This document shows positions 37,582-40,575 of a stretch of DNA of 40,575 nt, piece by piece. The stretch spans positions 1 to 40,575 of the forward strand of contig JAJTXQ010000019.1 of NCBI GenBank assembly GCA_021462855.1, given 5' to 3'. Numbering within the stretch: the stretch's first letter is position 1; each line of letters opens with the position of its first letter. The DNA is from Dehalococcoidia bacterium. Its GTDB lineage: Bacteria > Chloroflexota > Dehalococcoidia > DSTF01 > JACRBR01. A model generated the notes under the pieces. It was not told where the DNA came from and did not search any database. It saw only the letters and a list, made by a program, of their open reading frames with translations. The position numbers were made by a program, and so were the translations under genes.

Positions 37582-40575
37582 TTGCGCTGCCCGTCGCGCG
37601 GCCTCCGCGGGCGTGCGTTCTTCGTCCCGTCGGGGGTCGTTGCGCTGCTTGCGGCGGCGGCCTTCCTTGCGATGGTGCTGGCGCCGGGCGCCGAGCGGGC
37701 GCAGGCCGTCGGCACCGGCGGCATGAGCGTGTCGCCGTCCTCGCAGATCGCGTCGCAGGGCGCCAACTTCAACTTTGACATCACCGCGGACAACGTGACG
37801 CACGTCGGGTCGTACGAGTTCGTCGTGTCGTACGACCCGAGCCTGGTTTCCTTCGTATCGGTCGCGAACTCGCCGTTCCTCGGAAGTACCGGACGTTCGG
37901 TATTTTGCCCGCCCGCGGTAAACGACGCGATGCTGGGCACGATCCGCTTTGGCTGCGCGAGCTTCGGCCCGTTGCCGCTCGGCCCGACCGGCAACGGCGT
38001 ATTCGCGACGCTCACGTTCCTTGGCCTCAACGCCGGTACGTCGCCGCTCAACTTGACGCTTGCCGAGATGTCGGACGAGCTCGGCGACACATTCACCGGC
38101 GTAACCGCGAACAGCGGCTCCGTGACGCTCATCGCGGGCACGCCGCCGCCGAGCTTCACTCCGACCGACACGCCGACGATCACGCCGACGCCGACGCCGC
38201 CATCGGGTTCGTGCGGCGTGGCGATTGCCGCCGCCGTGTGCTGGGACGCCACGGGTGGCACCTACAACGCCAACGTGAACTCGCCGCTCGTCGTGGGCAT
38301 GCGGGTCGAGGATGTGACGAACCTCGGCGCGTTCGACCTGACGATGAACTACAACCCGCTGGTGCTCCAGCCGATCAGCGTGGCGCCGGGGCCGTTCCTG
38401 GGTTCGACGGGACGCCCGGTGCAGTGCCTCGGGCCGGCGTACACCGCAACGACGATCAACTTCAAGTGCGTGACACTCGGCGCGACGCCGCCTGGCCCGG
38501 CCGGCGCCGGCATCCTGGTGTTCGTGACGTTCATGCCGATCGCCAGCGGGACCACGGGCGTGTCGTACGCCGATGCGGTGCTGCTCGATATCAGCGCGAA
38601 CGTGATCCCGGCGGGGTTCGGCGATACGGCGCAGGTCATCGTCGGGGACGAACTGACGGCGACACCGTGCGCCGGGCCGTGTCCGACCGCCACGGACACG
38701 CCATCGGCCACGTTCACGCCGTCGGAGACGCCGACGCGCACGCCGCTGCCAACAGACACGCCGACCGACACGGCGACGCCTTGCAGCGGACCGTGCCCGA
38801 CCGCCACGGACACCCCCACGCCGACCAACACGCCGACCGCGACGTCGACAGCGGGCCCGGCGACGCTCCGCGTGCTGCCGCCGTCGCAGACCGTGCGCGT
38901 CGGCGATGTATTCGACACGCAGGTGCAGATCGAGGGTGTCGGCAACCTCGGCGCGTTCTCGGTCAGGCTGCGCTTCGACCCGTCGATGATCGCGAAGCCG
39001 GTACCGACATCGGTCGCGCAGGTGACGGAAGGGCCGTTCCTTTCCAGCACGGGACGCACGACGCAGTGCTTCCCGCCGATCACGGGCGACCCGGGGACGG
39101 TGCAGTACAACTGCGTCACGAACGGGCCGCCGCCGCCGCCGGGCGCGAGCGGCACCGGCATCCTTGCGACGTTCCCGTTCACGGCCGTGGGCGTCGGCAC
39201 CACGGGCGTGCAGTTCGAAGACGTGGTGCTCACAAACCCGAGCGCCGTCATCATCCCGATCGCGGCGACGTTCGATGGTTCGGTGACCGTCGATCCGGCG
39301 GCGACGCCCACGCCGTGCGGCGGCCCGTGCCCGACGAGCACGCCGACCTTCACGCCGACGGCGGTCGCCACTGTCACCGGGTTGGCGCAGGGCGAGATCC
39401 TGCCGTTGCAGCAGATCGCCATCGTGAACCAGGTGGTCGAGGTGTTCGTGCGGGTCAGCAACGTCGACAACCTCGGCTCATACCAGTTCAAGATGAACTA
39501 TGACCGGCTGCGGCTGCAGTTCATCGATGCGACGAACCTGCCGTTCCTCGGCAGCACCGGGCGGCCGGTGTTCTGCCCGCCGCCGGGCGCCGATACGCAG
39601 AACGTAACGTTCGGCTGCGCGACCACGGGCGGTTCGCCACCGGGTCCGACGGGCGCCGGAAACCTCGCGCGGGTGCGGTTCCTGGCGACGGGCGTCGGTA
39701 TCGCGAACCTGCGGCTCACCGTCTTTGACCTCACCGACCCCCTCGCGGTGACGATCCCGTCGTCGATCATCGACACGCCCGACGACGTGCTGATCTTCCT
39801 CACGCCGCCGACGCCGACGCAGACGCCGACATCGACCGCGACGCCGGCCTCGCAGCCTTCGTGCGTGACGCAGCCGGGCGGCACCGGCACGACATGCATC
39901 GTCGTCGACGCCGACGCGTCGATCCCGGGCGCGCAGAGCGCGGTGTCCGTCCCGATGAGTGGCGCATTCACCGTCGATATCCTGGCGCGCGACGTGCCGG
40001 CGCAGGGACTGGCGCTCTTCGAGACGACGCTGCTCTACGACATCTCGTGGCTCACCGCCGGCACACCCACGACGCCACTTGGCCCGGAGTTCAGCTGCGG
40101 CTTCAAGGCGCCGACGGGCGACCTCCCCGAGTCGGACCTGGCCGCCGATGGCGACCCCGCGACGGGTGACGCATACATGAGCTGCGCGAACCTGACGCCG
40201 AGCGGATTCCCTTCCGGCGAGTTCGTGATCATGAGCATCCCGTTTACCGTTACGGGCCCGGGCGGCTCTTCGCTCGTCCCGTTCCACGCGTCGCTGAACG
40301 ACTCGCTCTTCGCGGAGATCGCCAGTTGCAACCCGGTGAACCTGCAGCCGGGCGCCGGCTGCCTCGCTGGCGCCGTCGCCAACACGTTCTTCCCAACGCC
40401 GACGAACACACCCACGCCTACGGACACGCCGACGGAAACCCCCACGCCGACCGACACACCGACGCCAACGGATACGCCGACCGACACGCCGACGCCGACA
40501 GACACGCCGACGGAGACCGCGACGTTCACCCCGACGGCGACACAGACGCCGGCGCCGCAGGCGGCGTGCACGACG
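37582..40575 (+). CDS. Multi-module cohesin-like surface protein (3' partial, start uncertain)
   Basis: At least 998 residues are open to the window edge. A signal sequence (VPSGVVALLAAAAFLAMVL then GAERAQA) leads to four clear cohesin-like modules at about 48-190, 211-360, 429-570 and 597-740. A diverged fifth lies at about 763-930. All are joined by Thr/Pro linkers containing PCxGPCPT segments. Modules 1-4 carry PFLGSTGRSVFC, PFLGSTGRPVQC, PFLSSTGRTTQC and PFLGSTGRPVFC; module 5 lacks this motif. Typical sheet motifs include VGDVFDTQVQIEGVGNLGAF. The TTG at 37582 is the best start that keeps the signal peptide; ATG at 37672 would truncate it. The frame is open back to the upstream gene's stop at 37443. 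No dockerin or anchor is seen before the edge. Confidence 0.75.
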   Translation, partial: MRCPSRGLRGRAFFVPSGVVALLAAAAFLAMVLAPGAERAQAVGTGGMSVSPSSQIASQGANFNFDITADNVTHVGSYEFVVSYDPSLVSFVSVANSPFLGSTGRSVFCPPAVNDAMLGTIRFGCASFGPLPLGPTGNGVFATLTFLGLNAGTSPLNLTLAEMSDELGDTFTGVTANSGSVTLIAGTPPPSFTPTDTPTITPTPTPPSGSCGVAIAAAVCWDATGGTYNANVNSPLVVGMRVEDVTNLGAFDLTMNYNPLVLQPISVAPGPFLGSTGRPVQCLGPAYTATTINFKCVTLGATPPGPAGAGILVFVTFMPIASGTTGVSYADAVLLDISANVIPAGFGDTAQVIVGDELTATPCAGPCPTATDTPSATFTPSETPTRTPLPTDTPTDTATPCSGPCPTATDTPTPTNTPTATSTAGPATLRVLPPSQTVRVGDVFDTQVQIEGVGNLGAFSVRLRFDPSMIAKPVPTSVAQVTEGPFLSSTGRTTQCFPPITGDPGTVQYNCVTNGPPPPPGASGTGILATFPFTAVGVGTTGVQFEDVVLTNPSAVIIPIAATFDGSVTVDPAATPTPCGGPCPTSTPTFTPTAVATVTGLAQGEILPLQQIAIVNQVVEVFVRVSNVDNLGSYQFKMNYDRLRLQFIDATNLPFLGSTGRPVFCPPPGADTQNVTFGCATTGGSPPGPTGAGNLARVRFLATGVGIANLRLTVFDLTDPLAVTIPSSIIDTPDDVLIFLTPPTPTQTPTSTATPASQPSCVTQPGGTGTTCIVVDADASIPGAQSAVSVPMSGAFTVDILARDVPAQGLALFETTLLYDISWLTAGTPTTPLGPEFSCGFKAPTGDLPESDLAADGDPATGDAYMSCANLTPSGFPSGEFVIMSIPFTVTGPGGSSLVPFHASLNDSLFAEIASCNPVNLQPGAGCLAGAVANTFFPTPTNTPTPTDTPTETPTPTDTPTPTDTPTDTPTPTDTPTETATFTPTATQTPAPQAACTT
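40387..40558 (+). repeat. Tandem ACGCCGACNGACACG repeats (Thr-Pro linker)
   Basis: Near-perfect repetition of ACGCCGACCGACACG-like 15-mers and shorter units encodes TPTDTPT. It looks array-like but has no spacers, so it is coding low-complexity DNA and not CRISPR. Confidence 0.7.

Noticed and set aside
40387-40558. Short regular repeats as a CRISPR array
   Set aside because: Repeats are contiguous 6-15-mers in frame with a Thr-Pro coding linker and have no unique spacers or cas genes nearby.

Overview
The window is high-GC, densely packed bacterial chromosome. Gene content points to a Chloroflexota lineage (Dehalococcoidia/Tepidiformia-like): coenzyme F420 biosynthesis genes, NarL-type regulation, several type II DMSO-reductase-family molybdoenzymes, and Thr-Pro-linked cohesin-like surface proteins. 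This assignment is inference from gene content, since no rRNA or marker phylogeny is available here.

Left third (1-18.2 kb): a molybdoenzyme island. It encodes three paralogous catalytic alpha subunits of the type II DMSO reductase family (the family of ethylbenzene dehydrogenase, steroid C25 dehydrogenase, and nitrate, selenate and chlorate reductases), two four-cluster iron-sulfur beta subunits, two haem-b-type gamma subunits and one TorD-like assembly chaperone. The genes form three transcription units. The first is the end of an FmdE-like gene, then gamma1 and the chaperone. The second, leftward, is alpha1 plus an SCP2-like lipid-binding protein. The third, rightward, runs alpha2-gamma2-beta1, a 161-nt spacer, then alpha3-nitrilase-NCS1 permease-beta2. 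A leftward cofactor operon, moaA / cysteine-rich V4R-like protein / mobA, closes the island. The alpha3 block is unusual. A Tat-exported oxidoreductase is translationally coupled to a cytoplasmic C-N hydrolase and a nucleobase-type importer, which suggests oxidation outside the cell, import, then hydrolysis.

Middle (18.4-31.7 kb): mostly housekeeping and signalling genes. These are a pirin-like protein, a membrane PAS-GGDEF-EAL protein, TesB thioesterase, PrmC, a leftward operon mutS2-cofD-cofC-nitroreductase (F420 synthesis), a beta-propeller lipoprotein, a NarL-type response regulator with a small downstream gene, a small zinc-ribbon protein and a DUF2007-like protein. Two nearly identical 13-bp motifs lie 55-75 bp upstream of the zinc-ribbon and response-regulator genes.

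Right (31.8-40.6 kb): tRNA-Ser(GCT), a DUF1801-like protein, an APH-family kinase, a small uncharacterised protein and a Nudix CoA pyrophosphatase. Next comes a leftward gene fusing an ECF-type sigma region to an anti-sigma-type HxxxCxxC motif, a membrane helix and a Thr/Pro-rich exterior tail. Divergent from it are a consensus-like promoter and a ~290-nt structured leader, followed by two cohesin-like surface protein genes. The second contains at least five modules and runs off the window. The shared PFLGSTGR motif marks five of the six modules.
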